Source: Amborella trichopoda
Taxonomy: Eukaryota > Streptophyta > Magnoliopsida > Amborellales > Amborellaceae
NCBI RefSeq assembly: GCF_000471905.2
Contig: NW_006500031.1
Location: forward strand, 3,125,826-3,189,825
Direction: 5' to 3'
Length of the DNA stretch: 64,000 nt
The position numbers were made by a program, and so were the translations under genes. How positions within the stretch are numbered: the stretch's first letter is position 1; each line of letters begins with the position of its first letter. The notes beneath the pieces were generated by a model. That model was not told the origin of the DNA. It did not search any database and worked only from the letters and a program-made list of their open reading frames with translations. Below, piece after piece: positions 33,286 to 48,200 of the stretch.

Positions 33286-36200
33286 GTGGGTAGGCATTTC
33301 CTGATAATTAATGATAGAGACTGTGCTGCTTCATGTTTTTCTTGTCCTTCTAAATTTTGCTAGCCTTGTAAAGCTTCGATATACTAAAATTGTGTAAGGT
33401 TGGTTGGAGATTTGTCATATTGGTGAAGGTTAACATGTTGAACACTTTTGTGAAGCAATGTAACACTTCTATTCAGGGTCGTTTCCAAACATAAAACAAC
33501 ATTTAACTACTTTCTGTTTGAAGTGACATCATATTTCGTGTCATTACTGAATTCTATTGTGGTCAAATTTTTAATATGTATCGTCTGTTTTTGGTTTTTA
33601 GTTTTCGGTCTTCTTGTTTTGAGTTGTGTGGTCATTTGTTGTGGATAATTTGGTTTTTAATTTTAAAGGACATTGTTTCAAGGAGAACATTGTAAGTAGA
33701 TAAAGCCATGATATATTGAAACGGTATTTCTAGTTTTGGGAAGTGATAGAGCTTATGAATCTTGTCTTTGTACATGGGACCTTTTTTAGATGTTTACATC
33801 CTTTTGGGCCATTAAAAGTTTAGCTGTTTTCCTTTACCTCCTTTTGTGGATTCTCTAGGTTCTATAGATATGATTACATCACTTAATTATATGTAATTTT
33901 TTTCTTTATGAGTTATTCTTTCAAGCTCTAATGGGCTGAAACAGTTGAACCATCTTAAGTACTTGCATGATAAGTAGCAACATGACTGTAAAAGTGTGAT
34001 TTTGAGAAAAGAAGTATTTTTTCTGGGGAAGAAAGATTGAGAAAGTGTGACCTTAAAAAATGCTGCATCTTTTTGGAACATTCTGAATCAAATCCTGGTA
34101 CTTCTGTAATTGTTTCTTCTATCTAAAATTGCATTTGAGAAAAAAAGCAATTTGGTCGAATCAGGATGAATCTAGGGTTTATTGGTTATATGCCCTTTTG
34201 CTTCTGTCATAGAGCTTATTTTCACATGCTTCTTATTATATCTAAATATTTCTTCGTGCTTTCATAACTGCTGTGCTGATTATTATTGTTGCTTCAGCAT
34301 ACGGATATTTTCAGTTGCTGCCATCATTTGCATGTGTTTCGTGCTACCATTGAATTATCACGGACAATCTCTTCATCGCTTTTATTTCAAACACATTCCT
34401 TCGGAATCATTGGATGTATTTACCATAGCCAACGTTAAGGAAGGTTCGAAATGGTATGCTTCGAAATCTGCATCTGTTATTCATAAGAAAGCAATGAACT
34501 TCCACAAAGATGAGTAATATGCATTTCATAGATTTGGGGTTCACATACACAACAGAAAAAACACAAGCAAGCCCAAACAAATATGACATCTGTTGGCATG
34601 TATGTGTGCTTATTTATAGAATGTACTACTTTTGCGAGTGTGTATGCAGAGAGCATATTATTATATGTTTATACATACATATATTTACTGTACGTAAACT
34701 ATATATGCATGTACTTGAAAGTATACTATTTAAATGAGCTTGTATGTATGTGATGATACCAACAAATGCGTTTGTGGATATGTTGTGTATGTCCTTATAT
34801 GCATATGCATGCATGCATGCTTTCTTGTAGGCATTACATCTGTACCTAAGAACCAACATATATGCATGCAGAGAATATTATATCCATTTGTCAGTTTGTC
34901 GAATCACTCATTGTAACTGAGATTTCATTGGACCATTATTTGCATGTTACAATATTTCTACTTTGTTGAGATTAGCACTGACTCTCACTCTTGATTGTTG
35001 AAATTTCTTTGCAGGCTTTGGGTACATTGTGTGGCTTTGTACATCATAACTTGCTCAGCTTGCATTCTACTGTATTTTGTAAGATTGTGTTTTCTATTGC
35101 TTAAACATTTTTTTTCTTGGGCTTTGGTTTTGTACATATAGAGCTGTTTCGTTCGTTTAAGGCCTTTCACTATTGTTCTTATTTTTTTATGAGGTTTAGG
35201 AGTACAAAAGCATTGCTAAAATGAGGCTTGCTCATCTTATTGGGTCCCCTCCCAACCCAAGTCACTTCACAGTTCTAGTTCGTGCCATTCCAAAATCTGA
35301 CAGTGAAAGTTTTAGTGACTCTGTGAAGAATTTCTTCACAAATTATCATTCATCCAGTTACTTGTCACATCAGATGGTTTTTAAGACAGGAAAAATACAG
35401 AAACTTATGGTATGATGTTCTTTATTAATCTATTTATCACCAAAGGATTTTGAATTTGTGGATTGACATCATCTGGCTAAATTAATTGCCCTAATAGTTT
35501 AAATCCATGAGATTATTATATGGAGTCTCAAATGTTTCTTTTATGTTACTCAAGTTGATTATATGAAGCACCTCCAAATAGAGGTCAAAGTGTGATCCCT
35601 TGTTCCCAGAAGAAAAATCAGTACCTTTCTTATTATCTGAATACCCTCTTTTCGAGAATATATGGAAATCTCTATCTTTGGCTCTTGGTTTATGTCTAAT
35701 GATCTTTGGAGTTTGAGTCTTTTCATCATATTATTATTCATTTTATAAAATATCAATTTATTGGTCCATGCTACTCCTAAACATGGATTAGAATTTGGAA
35801 TGCACAAGTAGCATGCTTGATTAACCTCGTAATGTGTAATGTCATTGACATATCTAAAATATAGCATGATTATGAAACTATTCATATAATAAATCTTATA
35901 ATATATGATTGCACTGTACATGCTGTCTAAGTTATAATCTCTCTGTCTCTCTCCACTCACACGCATATGTGTATGTGTTTGTGTTTCATGTGCCCTTCTT
36001 TTATACTCACTCACCAATGGTTATGCTTGTATGCAAGAACCTTAGTCTTTATATCTTTAAGAAAAATAATGAAATCATCCTGTCCCTCAGATGCCTCTTT
36101 CTGTTTTTCTTCCTTTTTGTACTTATTATTCTCTTCTTATGTTCTGTAACCTTTTTCACATTCTCCATTTCCTTTCTTATCTCTATAACAAACTAAATAA

Positions 36201-39200
36201 TTGCAATTTTTCTTGTGGATACTCAATAATTGTCCTTTTTCTTCCATTACTCTGCTTCCCTAGCATGTGACTATTAGGGCAATAAAATTTTCTCCTTTTG
36301 CTACATTTGCCCAGTTTTGCTTTTCCTAGCTCCATTACATTATCTACATTATCTATGTTGTTAGTGCTAGTCTGCTGGACCATATTGCTAGTGAGCATAA
36401 AAAATAATGGAAGAAACTACCATCTTTTCCCATTTACATGTACGTGCTCTCAGTCTCACCTTTCTAACACATTTCACGAGCATTAATGGATAGAATCTGT
36501 AATAAGGAAGGAATAAGTCTTTATGTGGAACTTTTGTCAAGATCTTGGGTGTTGTTCTCTAGATCCGGGACTGCTCTATGCCCATGCCCATTCGCTGCTC
36601 CATTTCATCTCTAAAGTGTGTTGGGAATCAACTTCTTGAAAGTCTTTGCACCTTTGTAGGATAAGCTTGAAATCCTTCTGAATTTCCATGCCACTGCTGT
36701 ATAGTGAGCCAGTTGATCACCATGAGGGTGACTTTAAAAAATCACTGGGTGGTCCTTAGGTGCCCAGCCTGGCCTAGGGTGTCCAGCACCTAGGCAGGCA
36801 CCCAGAACCTTTGACTCTTTGAGGTGACAAATTTTCAATAACATGTATATATATATATGCTGTCCAAACACACATATATGCAATATTTATGGTAATTTTG
36901 TATTTTTTTTGCATTTATATGTATTCTAACTAATCTTTTTTATGCAAATATATATGCATGAATGTTGAAACATGTTGAAAACTTCCTATCATTTAAAATT
37001 TAGTGAAGAGCACTAATAAGTCCATAAATTTATTGAAACAACTTCATTTTTCTTCCATAAATCTGCTTCCCTAGCATGTAACTATTAGGGGGATGTAATT
37101 TTCTTCATTTGCTAGATTTGCCCAGTTTTGCTTGTCCTAGCCCCATTGCATTATGTATCATATTCTACAATGTTAGTGCTAGTCTGCTGGACCATACTGC
37201 TAGTGAGCACCAAAAATTAAAGATAAAAATACCGTCTTTTCCCTTTTATATGCAGCTGCTCTCAGTCTCACCTTTCTGACATGTTTCACTAGCATAAATG
37301 GATAGTATCTGTTGTATGGAAGGAATAAGTCTTTATGTAAAATTTTCATCAAAATCTTGGGTGTTGGTCTCTAGATCCTGGACTGCTCAATGCTCACGCC
37401 CATTGAGTCAACTTGTTTGCTGCTCCATTTCAATCTCTAAAGTGTGTTGGGAATCAACTTCTTGATAGTCTTTACACCTTTGTAGGATAAGATTGAAATC
37501 CTTCTGAATTTCCATACCACTACAATATAGTAAGCCTGTTGATCACAAGGAGTGAGTCTTTGAAAAACACTAGGCAGCTCCTAGGCGCCCGGCATGGCCT
37601 GGGGCATCCAGCACCTAGGCTGGCACCCAAAACCTCAAGCACCTTGAGGTAACAAATTTTCAAAAACAAGAATATACATGTTGTTTAAATGTAAATCTAT
37701 GAAGATATTGGTGTTAATTTTGTATTTAAATGTATTTTAACTAATTTTTTTAATGCAAATATACACATGAATGTTGAAATATGATCAAAACTTCAAATCA
37801 TAGTTAAGGGAACCTTGTGGGTAGTGTGGTGATCCTGCTTTGGAGCCTCAATCCCACAATTCCTGCAAGGGATCTTGTGGGGACCCCACTTTTTTCGATT
37901 TTGGGATCTCGCTCCTGAAAAATGGGACCACGTTCCATCCATCAGTGGAATCCAGTTCCATTTCAAAATAGATCCCCGCTCCCACATCAACCATGATCTA
38001 AGGTTTTGGTACATTAAAATCTTGGGTTCCATGTTTATGGGATATAATTTCATTAACAGATGATACCAAGTTAGAGATTGCCATTGTCCCAACTTCCTAT
38101 TATTTTGGAATCATAAGTTCCATGATGGTAAAATCCAGTCCCTTTTTCACATAGCACGAAGTTCCACTATTTTAGATTCTTAATTTGAACTAAGCATAGT
38201 TTAGAGTAACTTATTGTTTTATTAAGTCCTATTGTGTAAGCCATCCCTCTTAGTTGTGAGACTACATTTTTCATTTAAAATCTTATATTTATAATGTCCT
38301 ATTGTTTTAGATTCTTAAAGCACAATGATGAATCCTCTTAGTTGTGAGATGAGATTATATGCTTTCATTTCAAGCTTTAAAAAGCTTCTTTTACATCTAA
38401 GAGAAGGAGTAGTTCATCTTGTCCTCTTGCCCCTTCGAAAAGCCACGCTTTGAGAAACAATGGAACCAGAGGAGACTACATTCGAAGAAGATGACCCTTG
38501 AGTGGTAGGATCCTGCATTGCTGAGGACACTGAGGGAATGGTACGTGCCAAACTTGTGTCATGGCCTGAAGATGTAGTGGGAGGGACATGCCTTGGTAAT
38601 GGAGCACTCTGACGAGCCTCACCATCAGCATCAAGGCGGTCGCCTAATGCTTCTAATGCCCCAACATCATCCTCGAGATGGTCATCATCAGGGTGAAAAT
38701 CCTATCCTATGTACTTCTTTGTATATTCTGATCGTAGTCTACTTAACAACATGTCATTGTAGTGAATATAAACCAATGACTCGGAGCGTTGAGTATTTAA
38801 CCTGTTAGGCTTAACACTGTGAATATAACTATACATACTCCAGAATCTCTTAGCACGTGACGAGTTGGCACTCTGAGACAACACATAGCTAGTGGAAATA
38901 ATTCAGGAACCCACCACCATATAGATACCACCACGAAACAACTGACATTGTTCCTTACAAAATCGCTGATGTGTTGTCGTATTCTGCCCCTCTCATTCTC
39001 GTTTGGGTGCAATCTCTCAAACGCAGCAAGATAAGACAAATACTTTTTTATCGTGGTGCGGCTTTAGCCTCTTCTCCGCACCAGGAGTTGGCATAGTTAA
39101 CCATTCTCGAGAGTGATGCTTAGGACTTAAAACATATACCAAACATAGTTAAGAATCTCGATTTTTTTTTTGATGAAGTTAAGTATTGTATTAAAAAGAA

Positions 39201-42200
39201 AAAGATTATAGTATACCTTCGAGAGGGCCCACAGGTCATGACTCTCCGCAAAAAATAGGCTACCAAAGAGGAGAAGCCCGGTACAAAAATTGATGTGGCT
39301 TATAAGTTTTTGGCATCTCTCTCAACAATCAGTGGTAATCCCCACGAGGGATCAAACAATTTGAGTCCAAGGAGGAGAGTTGTAGACTCTGTGAACGGAG
39401 AGTTTGTGTGGCCAATATGCTTGGAAAAGGAGGCCAGAATGTTGTCATGGTGATCTCTGAAGACTCCACCCACTCCTGCTGGTCCTGGGTTACCAATGGA
39501 GCATCCGACGAAATTAAGTTTGATGACGCCTGCTAGGGTAGGAAACCAGTTGTTGGCTCGTGAGATCCGAGGGGAGTGGAAGTGGAGAACTTCTTCCCAA
39601 TTATGTAGGAAAGAATCTGTCGAAATGCCGGTGAAGGCCTTGTGGTTGGATGCCCAGAAGATGACCTGAGAGGTCATCTTGTGGAAGAGGGCAGAAACTT
39701 CGCACTTGACACCTCGAAAAACCCTGAAGCTTCGTTCGGTCCAAATGACCCAAATTGTTGTCGCTATGGAAGCCTTCCATAGAAGTCTGCCCACCTTCGG
39801 CCATGAAAAATCCAAGGAGGAATTAGGAAGGGCCGGTAGAGAGGCAGGAGCAACTCAGGTGAGGTCGAACAGTCAAAGGATTTGACTCCAGAGGTTGAGG
39901 GCAAGGTTGTAATGAATAAAGAGATGGGGGTTTGTCTCTTCCTCGCAAAGGCACATGGCGCACCGGTTGGGAATGGGGATACCTTTCCTTTGTAGTTGGT
40001 CTACAGTGAGGGCTTTTCTGAGCAAGCTATCCAATTTAAAGCTTACACTTTAGGTGGTGCTATTGTGGACCACACCTTTGATACAACTGAGGTTGGTGCG
40101 AGGGGGAAGGTGGGAGGTGGGAGGTTGCTGGAGTTTTTTGTAGAAGGAGGCTACTGAGATGGAGCCCGACGGGGAGGGGGTCCACACCAAGCTGTCTACG
40201 CTAGAGAGGGTGAGGAAACTAGAATGTAGGATTGCCGACAAGGCGGTAAAGTCCAAGGTTTCAGGAGTCTGAATGAGGGATTTCAAACCGTACGATTTAT
40301 GAAGATAGAGTTCTCGTCTGCAATTGTGGAGGATTTGTTGGTGGCAAGGGAAAATGGTGATGGGAATTGGTCCCTTAACGAAGTGTGGCCCACCCAAAGA
40401 TCGGACCAAAAAAGAATTTTAGCACCTCCCCTATGGTGAAAACGAATGTTTTGCTAAAAGAGAGAGAGAGAGAGGACAGGAAGGACTTCCATGCCTTTGA
40501 GGCCTTACTTGGTGATCTTCCTTCAGGGAGCCAGGAGTCGGGCAGAATTCTGTATTTGCAGCAAATGACCTGGGACCATAGCTAGTTGTTTTGGGTTGCG
40601 AGTCACCACCACCACTTCCGAGTAGAGCCATGTTCTGTTTCCTCAAGATCCTAATTCCAAGTCCCCTAAGATGCTTCAGTAGGTAGACTTTGTCCTAGAA
40701 AATGAGATGGAAGTTTTGGATTCGGCATCCCTTGACCAAAGAAAGTTCCTCATTAACTGGTCAAGACGCTTTGCTACCGATGTGGGCATGTGGAACCGTG
40801 ACATAAGGTAGACTAAGGAATTAGCCAGGGTAGCTTTTGATGAGTGTGGTCCTTCTTGCGAAGGACAAGAATCTACCCTTTTCCACCCTGCTAGACGACT
40901 GTCTACCTTGTCAATAATGTGAGACCATTTCCTCTTTTTAGGTTATCCTAGGCCCAAAGCTAGACCAAGGTAGCTTGTAGTAAGCGCCTCCACTTTGCAC
41001 TCCCAGTTTGGAATGAGAACTCTAGTTTTGGAGTTAGTGAGTGCGACCCCAATCATCTTGGATTTCTCCATGTTCACTTTGAAGCCCGTGGCATACTCGA
41101 AGCATTTGAGAAAGAGGCGTAGGTTTCCTCCGGGGTAGCATCTATGAAGACTAGTGTGTTGTCAGCGTACTGAAGGTGGGAGACGATGGGGTCTCGAGAA
41201 CTACTATGGAAACCAGTGAGAAGACCCGATTAGTATAAACGAGATATGGATTGGCTGAACACCTCCCCTGAGATAACAAAAAGGAAGGATGAAAGGGGGT
41301 CCCCTTGGCAGAGACCCCTAGAGGAAGGGAAGTAGCCCTTCGATGAACCATTCATGAGGACGGAGAAGAAGGGGTTGGAGTAGCAACCCCTCATCCACTT
41401 TCTCCAACGGACCCCAAACCCCATCCTGGACATAGCTTCGTCCAAGATCGACTAGTCGACATGGTCGTATGCCTTTTCCCAATCTATCTTGAATATCAAT
41501 TCTGGTTTATTAAGAAAGTGTCTAGAGTGCAAGCATTCGTGTGCCACCATGACCCCATCTAGGATTTGCCCATCTTTGATAAAGGTGATCTGAGAGGGAG
41601 AAATCACAAAGGGCAGAACCTTTTTCAGCCCAGAGGCCAAAACTTTGGATAGTATCTTGTACGTGGAGTTGACAAGCTGATTGGTCGGAAGTCCTTCAAC
41701 TCCTCTGCCCCTTCGATTTTGGGGACAAGAGCAATGAAGGTGACATTGATAGCTTTGTGGAGGATACCTCGATGGAAGAATTGTTCAAAGAAGCTCAGGA
41801 AGTCGGCCCTGAAAGTATCCCAGAAAATCTTTAAAGGGGCTACTGGGAATCCGTCTAGGCCAGGGGCTTTATCTTTACCAAGATCCTCAATTGCTGTTGC
41901 GATCTTTGTTTCAGAGAAGGGGTGTTCCAGGCACTAGACCCAATGGACAGGAGTAGTTAGGAACTGTCAGTCGTTCATTCTAGGTTTAGGAACCGTTGGG
42001 GTAGAGTAAAGGTTTTAGAAAAAGGAGAAGATGGCTGATTCTATGTCGGGAGTTTGATCCAGAATCTCGATATTAGAACAAGAGGAACCAAACCCTGTTA
42101 TATGACATACTTAAATCTCGATTCCTTAACCAAGGGAACTCGTACTAGCTCTTCTTGACAACCTCATTTTTATGTATAGTGGAGCTTAGGTTCTTAATAG

Positions 42201-45200
42201 TCAAAAAATCGAACCCATTGACATGGGATCTCGCTCCCAACCCAAGGATCTCGTTCCTTGTCTTGATCATTGTTCGGACGCCGTTCCTAGCATTAGGGAG
42301 ATTCCACTATAGGGCGGTTCAGCGAATCCCGAGCCAATCCATTTCCCGTCTCCAACAACTATGCTTCAAATAATCGAAACATGTTCAAAACTTCAAATCA
42401 TTGAAAATTTAGTGAAAAAACATTAACTAGTCTAGAATGTATTAGTCTCCAACTCTTCTTATTCCAGAGTGGCGTACAATCATCATTCATGCACATAGAC
42501 TCTAAGCTTCCAATAAGACCAATATAAAATGATGCAACATAAAAGATAAGATGAAATACAATAAGATTCCAAATTGAAGAAAGAGATCATAGATTCTTCA
42601 AATCAACAATTTAATCATCATCTTCATTCATCATCAAACTCTTCATCATGACTTGCTCCTCCATCTAAATCGAGGCCATTGTCGTCATAATTATCATCCT
42701 CTTTAATATATTGCTTATCTTCCTCAGTTTCTTTTGAATCTATCTCATTCTCCTCCTTTGTTTCCTTCATATGTTGTGAAGTACGTGGAACGGTTGTTGC
42801 TCAAGTGGCCTTCCTTGGATCAGAAGCCGGACCTAAAGCCTCCTCAATCATATCCGATGTCAAACCCTTCCCAGTGAGGATCTCTTCAGTCCCAAGGTCC
42901 CAAAACAACCTTAGTAGCACTCTCCATGTCCTTGGAAGCGATGGGATCCCTCTTCTCATGCTAATTGAGCTTCTCCTCAATCCTCTGATTCCATCTAACA
43001 ATTACTAAATTAGTCTATTCCTTCTCTTTATATGCACCTATAAGAAAAAAAATGCATAAGTGCTACGTGATCCATCAAGATTTTTAAATTTGGATTATAG
43101 ACAATGTTCAAAAAGGTGGAGGCCTAAGGGAAGGGGTTGGGGTGGGGGCCATATGTTGTTTTTTTTGTGTGTGTGCGTGCGTTCTGAATGTGTGTGTATG
43201 TATTTAGTGTTTGTGTGTGTGTGTGCATGAGGTCTCGCATGAAATTCTTAAAGATTATCCTCTTTTTTCTTTTCTTTTGGATCTGTTTTTGTGATAGAGA
43301 GGTCTCGAACCCTTGGAGAATATGTCGAGCAAGAGAGTGAGAGAGTGAGAGAGAGAGTCTATGCGAGAGAGGGACCTCGCATCCATGTGTATCTGTGTAT
43401 GTATGTGTGCGTGTGTGTGTGAGACTGTGCGTCGAACACTTGGAGTCCATCTTCTTCTTCTTCTTCTTCTCATATGAGAGAGAGCACATAGCCCCGAGAG
43501 AGAGAAAAGCTACACGAGGCCTTATTTTTGTTTGGGTGGATTTGAATTTCCTTTTCTTTTATTTATTCAAGGGATTTCTCTAGGTGGGCGCTCAGACTGA
43601 GCCCACCTTGACCGCTAGGTGCCCTCCTTAGGCATGCCCGCCCAGACCCACTGCTTAGGCTATGCCTTGGATGTTTGTCGGCCAGGTCGCTTATCGGCCG
43701 GGCGGCTGAATTTTTGTTCACTGATTCTAGATAACTAAAGTGAAATTGTAAAAGTATAATTAATGCCTGTGTCTTATAATAAACAAATAAACATGTAACA
43801 AGAAAATGATTAAGCATATCGTCTCATGCAAACTCCAATTTTGCTCACAACCAGAAGTTCTAGTTGTTAAACTCAAGACCCGAATAGTCATCTTCTGGAG
43901 GTTTGGAGCACAAGTCCCATGCTGGCTCCACCATCGGGTGGCAAATTGAGTGCAATCTCTATAAGTAATTTAAGACTCTCATAAAGAATTTTAGACAACT
44001 GAAATTTTCAAATGAAATACATTACCTGGATCTAATTTGATCCTTTTTCTAATTGCCATTTCCTTCTTGAATGACTTCAATGGACACCTGCACAAAATGA
44101 TTTCCTCAACAATAATCTTATCTCTTCAATGAACATTTGCACAAAATGATATCTTATCTCTTCAATGGACATTTGCACAAAATGATTTCCTCAACAAGGA
44201 TGTTATCTTGGATATCTGGTTTAAGAACTAGTCTCTCCAGGCACTCATTAAATCCATCCATAATTGTATCTTTCTCTCAATTTGTAGGTCAGCAGAAAAA
44301 ACTTTGGGTTTAAACAGTACCCAACTGCATGCAATGGTCTATGAAGTTGCCTCTTTCACTTTCCATCTATATTCTCCCAAATTGGGCTATACTGGCCCTT
44401 ATCATTGCCCAAACTCTCTACTATCTCCTTCTTAGTTCCATCTAGAGCATCACATGTAAAGCCCATAGAGGGCTAATCGCTATTAGCCAACTGCAAGACG
44501 TTGACCAACGGTAGAAATGCTAATACTAAGTATTTTATCCCATGTCAAAAAACTTTAGAAAGAATAATCATGGGCCCTCTTTCCTTTGGGATCTTTAGAC
44601 TACTTGCACCTGCTTCAGTCCTCTGTAATGAACATAGATCTCAATGGAATCCTCCTATTATTTATGGCCTTTAGACTCAAGTACGCAATAGAGGTATGGC
44701 CTTTAATAGAGGAGAACGGCATACCAAGATTCGTGTAGCCTACCCCAATTAATTGGGAAAAGATTATGATGATGACGATGAGTCTCAAGTAAGCAATGGC
44801 AGTTCTGGGCCTTAGTAGCTCCTTTTTTGTGAACTTGCACATCATGCTGGCCTGCTTGGCCTTGAAAAGTGTCTCTTTTACTATGGGAATGTCGCCAATA
44901 GCCTGAAGCATAAGGTCTTTGCAATGTGTAGTGCAAGGCATCCAAAATATATGAGGCCTCTCCGGGCGAATCAAATGAGCTGTAGCTAAATTAGGAGCAG
45001 CATAAATGAACACTTTGGATTACATGCTCCTTCCCAACGTCCTCAATGGATTTATCAATCAAAGGGAATATGTAATTTGCATCATGACCATCCATCAATG
45101 GATTGCAAAAATACTGTACCTAAATGCTAGTTTATCAACAACTTCATAATACTCCTCCTCTTGTCACTACATGAATCTATCATAATGGACACCCCAAGCT

Positions 45201-48200
45201 GTGCCCACCATTCTTGGTGTACTCTGCCTACCACTTTCTTCAATAGTGGCTCTGAAAGCCCATCTGGGATTGGACCTTTCAACCCTGGCCCAAGTTGGCC
45301 AATTGCTTCTAGCATTGTATGAAAGCTACTTAAGCTAGCAACATTAAAAGAAATTACCACCCTAATAAAACCATTGAGCAATGTATTGAATTACCCTTGC
45401 CCCTATCTTCCTTCTTGTATCTTTTTTCTAGGTCCTTCTTCCGTTTTCGCTTCCCTTTCTCAATTGCGGCTTGGGTTCGGGGTAAAAAAGGCATCAATGG
45501 GCCGTTTTATACAAGGCCTCTTAGATCCAAAAACCCTTTTAGAATTTTGAGAGATTGACACCCCTTCATTATCCTCCTCATCATTGTCATAAAAAATACT
45601 AACCCCCCAAGGTCAATTCTGTTATATCCTTCTCCTTTGTTACTCTTATTATTTTTCAGCTTCGATGTCATCAAGAATCTCTTTCTTCGCAAGCTTGGGA
45701 ACTTTTTTACATGGGGCAACCTCCCCCCCTTAATACCGGCAAGACGTTTCTTGAACCTATTTATCTCAGTATTTGAAACATGAACACAAAAGTTGCACAT
45801 TATTTTATTTTTGTATTATTTGTATCCAATTTCTATTCTGGACTCTATTTCTAGTAGACCCCATAGCAGACATCTCAAATCCAAGAAAGAAATCTCAAAT
45901 ATAGATTGTAAACTAACCTTTTTACTCGATCTCTTTTCTTTGATGTTTTGGATGTCAGTCAAGCTCAAAGTCACCCCAATAGTCTTCTAATACCCTCACA
46001 AGCACTGTAAAGATGATTCCAGTAAAGATAGGTTATCTTTTGGATGATTCTTCAAACTTCACAATTCTTTTTGGATTTGAAAAAGTATGCAAAATTGATC
46101 GATTTTGGGTATTTTTAAAGTTTAGGTTTGAGTTTTTTTGGGGTGGGGGAGGTTAGAAGACTCTTAAAGCACTCAATTTCCTTTATTTCATGTGTCAAAA
46201 AGATCAAAATGCTCTCACATGCTTTTTGCCTCCCACCTAAATAGCATAGGCCTTGGGTGCCTGCTTGGGCGGGCGCCTCGGAACTGGTGCCCAAAGAACC
46301 CCATCTAGGCCTAGATAAGGCGACCTAGGGGCCTTTGCCCTTTGGGCACCTTGGTGCCAGGCGGGCCATATTTTGGAACAATGAGTAGTGTGTCTCAAAA
46401 GATAATTCGAATGAATCCATGTCTTCTGGCCGGATGTATGGCTACTGGATGGCCCGATGTATGGCTACTAGAAAGCGTGAAGCTCAACATCACTTTGAGA
46501 GCATCCAACTGGTTCAACAAAGGCTTCTTCTATAAAGTAGCCATTGAGGTCTTCAAAGATGCCCTAAAACAATTGTGTCCATTTTGCTTCAAACTTTTGG
46601 TATTTTTGTCTTATTGTTGCTTGGCAGGATCCAGGCATCCAGCTAATGGTGGTGATTAGTGAATTTTCAACAGGCTCTTTATAGGCTTGAGCACTCGTGT
46701 CTGTTGGTGGTCCTCATCATGTTGAATTGCGGAGCATGGCTATTTAATTCTCCATTGGTAGCGCCTTAAGAAAGCTTCACTAGGAGTGGCCACTCCTTCA
46801 AAGATTCATAAGTTCTCCCTCCAAATATACCAAATGATGTATGTCATAGTGGTGATCTATGGGTACTAGATAGTAGTGTACAAAAAAGCGGTCTGCATCT
46901 CGACTACTTGGCTAGATCGAGTCGGGGTGGGTGCCTAAGCACCTGGCCTAAGCTGATGTGACCCTCCTGATTGTCCTGCCCAAGGCGGGGTGCCTAGGCA
47001 GCTCAGAAGGCGCCTAGGCAGGTCCTTCTTGCCTCAGATGATGCAGCCCTTCTAGGTGGCCTGCTAGGTGGGTGCAATAGTGCTTGTCATATGTGCTAGC
47101 CATGTATACAAGCTGCCCCTTGGTGGATTGGCTGCTCCCACATGGTGTTCGGTTTTTGGAGAATTTGATCTTCATGTGCTCCTAGCAACTTTTGGATGAG
47201 AAAATGCTGTCATGTTCACAGATCTGCTTCAATTAGTCCTTTGGATTGGGTTTAAGATCTAGTGTTCTAATTTTTATCCAAGCTCGAATTAGATTAATGC
47301 TGCTGGGGGCAGGGGTACTGAACGCATTTCATGGTACTTACTTTCTCTGCAAGGTACAAGTGAGCCTGTTGTAATTTTTTGGTATTTTGTGCCCATAGCA
47401 GTTTCCATTAAGTTAATAATTTGTTGAAGATTTCTCTGTTCAAAATGTCGTTCTCATCTATTGTTGTACTTGAATTGTCAAGGTTACATGATTTACTTTC
47501 TTTAAACCAAGTAACGTCTAACATGAAGAAATTTATAGTCACAATATGTGAATGTTTTATAACTTGCATGATTTTGATTATTTCGTTAAATTAGTTTGAA
47601 TTTCATTTCATTGTCCAATTATTTATGAGAAGTTACTTATCAGACATGAATCAGTCTATTATGGATAAATCTTCAAATGTTCTGTCATTTGTTAATTTTG
47701 ATATTTTTGCCTGCTAATCTAGAATTTTTGTTAACAATGTATTTGATTATTTGTAAATGCATTTTACTTGAGCTTGTTGCTTACCTTAGTGCAGAACGAT
47801 GCAGAGAGAATTTATAAAGGGATTGTCCTATTGAAGTCTAATCAGTTGCACCCTAGATGTGTACCAAATAAATTGACATGTGGACTTTGTGGAATGTCTG
47901 ATCCAATTGTAATATATTCAAGGAAACTGGAAAGTGTTGAAAGGAAAGCTCGCATTGGTGATTCAGATTCATTTTCTGAACCCAAGGTAATCATTTCTCT
48001 AGGCATTTTTACGTACCCTTTTTTTTTTTTCTGTTCATGTGGCTTTAGAACCAAGTGATGTTTAGTTATGAACGTACTTCATGAGATTAAGGAGACAATT
48101 TGATTTTGATTGGGGCATCTATTATAATGGTTGGAATTGGTTGAAATAGAATAAGTTCTCATCAAAGTCCGTTGGAAACTATTCAGGACTTCAGTTAACA

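Larger units (their letters stand above)
43580..46375 (-). mobile_element. hAT transposon with degenerate transposase
   Basis: Both flanks carry dense gcc/ggc-type subterminal words: taggtgggcgctc, cgctaggtgccctccttagg, tcggccgggcggctg on the left (43580-43715); tgggtgcctgcttgggcgg, ggcgcctcgg, taggcctagataaggcgac on the right (46250-46370). They enclose a transposase on the minus strand. The element is interrupted by an RTE fragment at 44697-44783. Exact TIRs and 8-bp duplications were not resolved. Confidence 0.65.
35410..47794 (+). other. Intron 4 of the channel gene, 12.4 kb, TE-filled
   Basis: Bounded by gtatga and ttagtgcag. It holds a tandem duplication (36236-37795), hAT sequences (37560-47095) and a 5'-truncated L1 (39163-42060). 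35410-36235 and 47096-47794 are T-rich intron sequence with no element recognised. Confidence 0.85.

Noticed and set aside
38593..38808. His-rich + strand frame HHQHQGGRLMLLMPQHH
   Set aside because: Antisense to the acidic tail of the hAT transposase fragment.
43124..43489. 121-residue His/Thr-rich frame on the minus strand
   Set aside because: Translation of GT, GA and CTT simple repeats.
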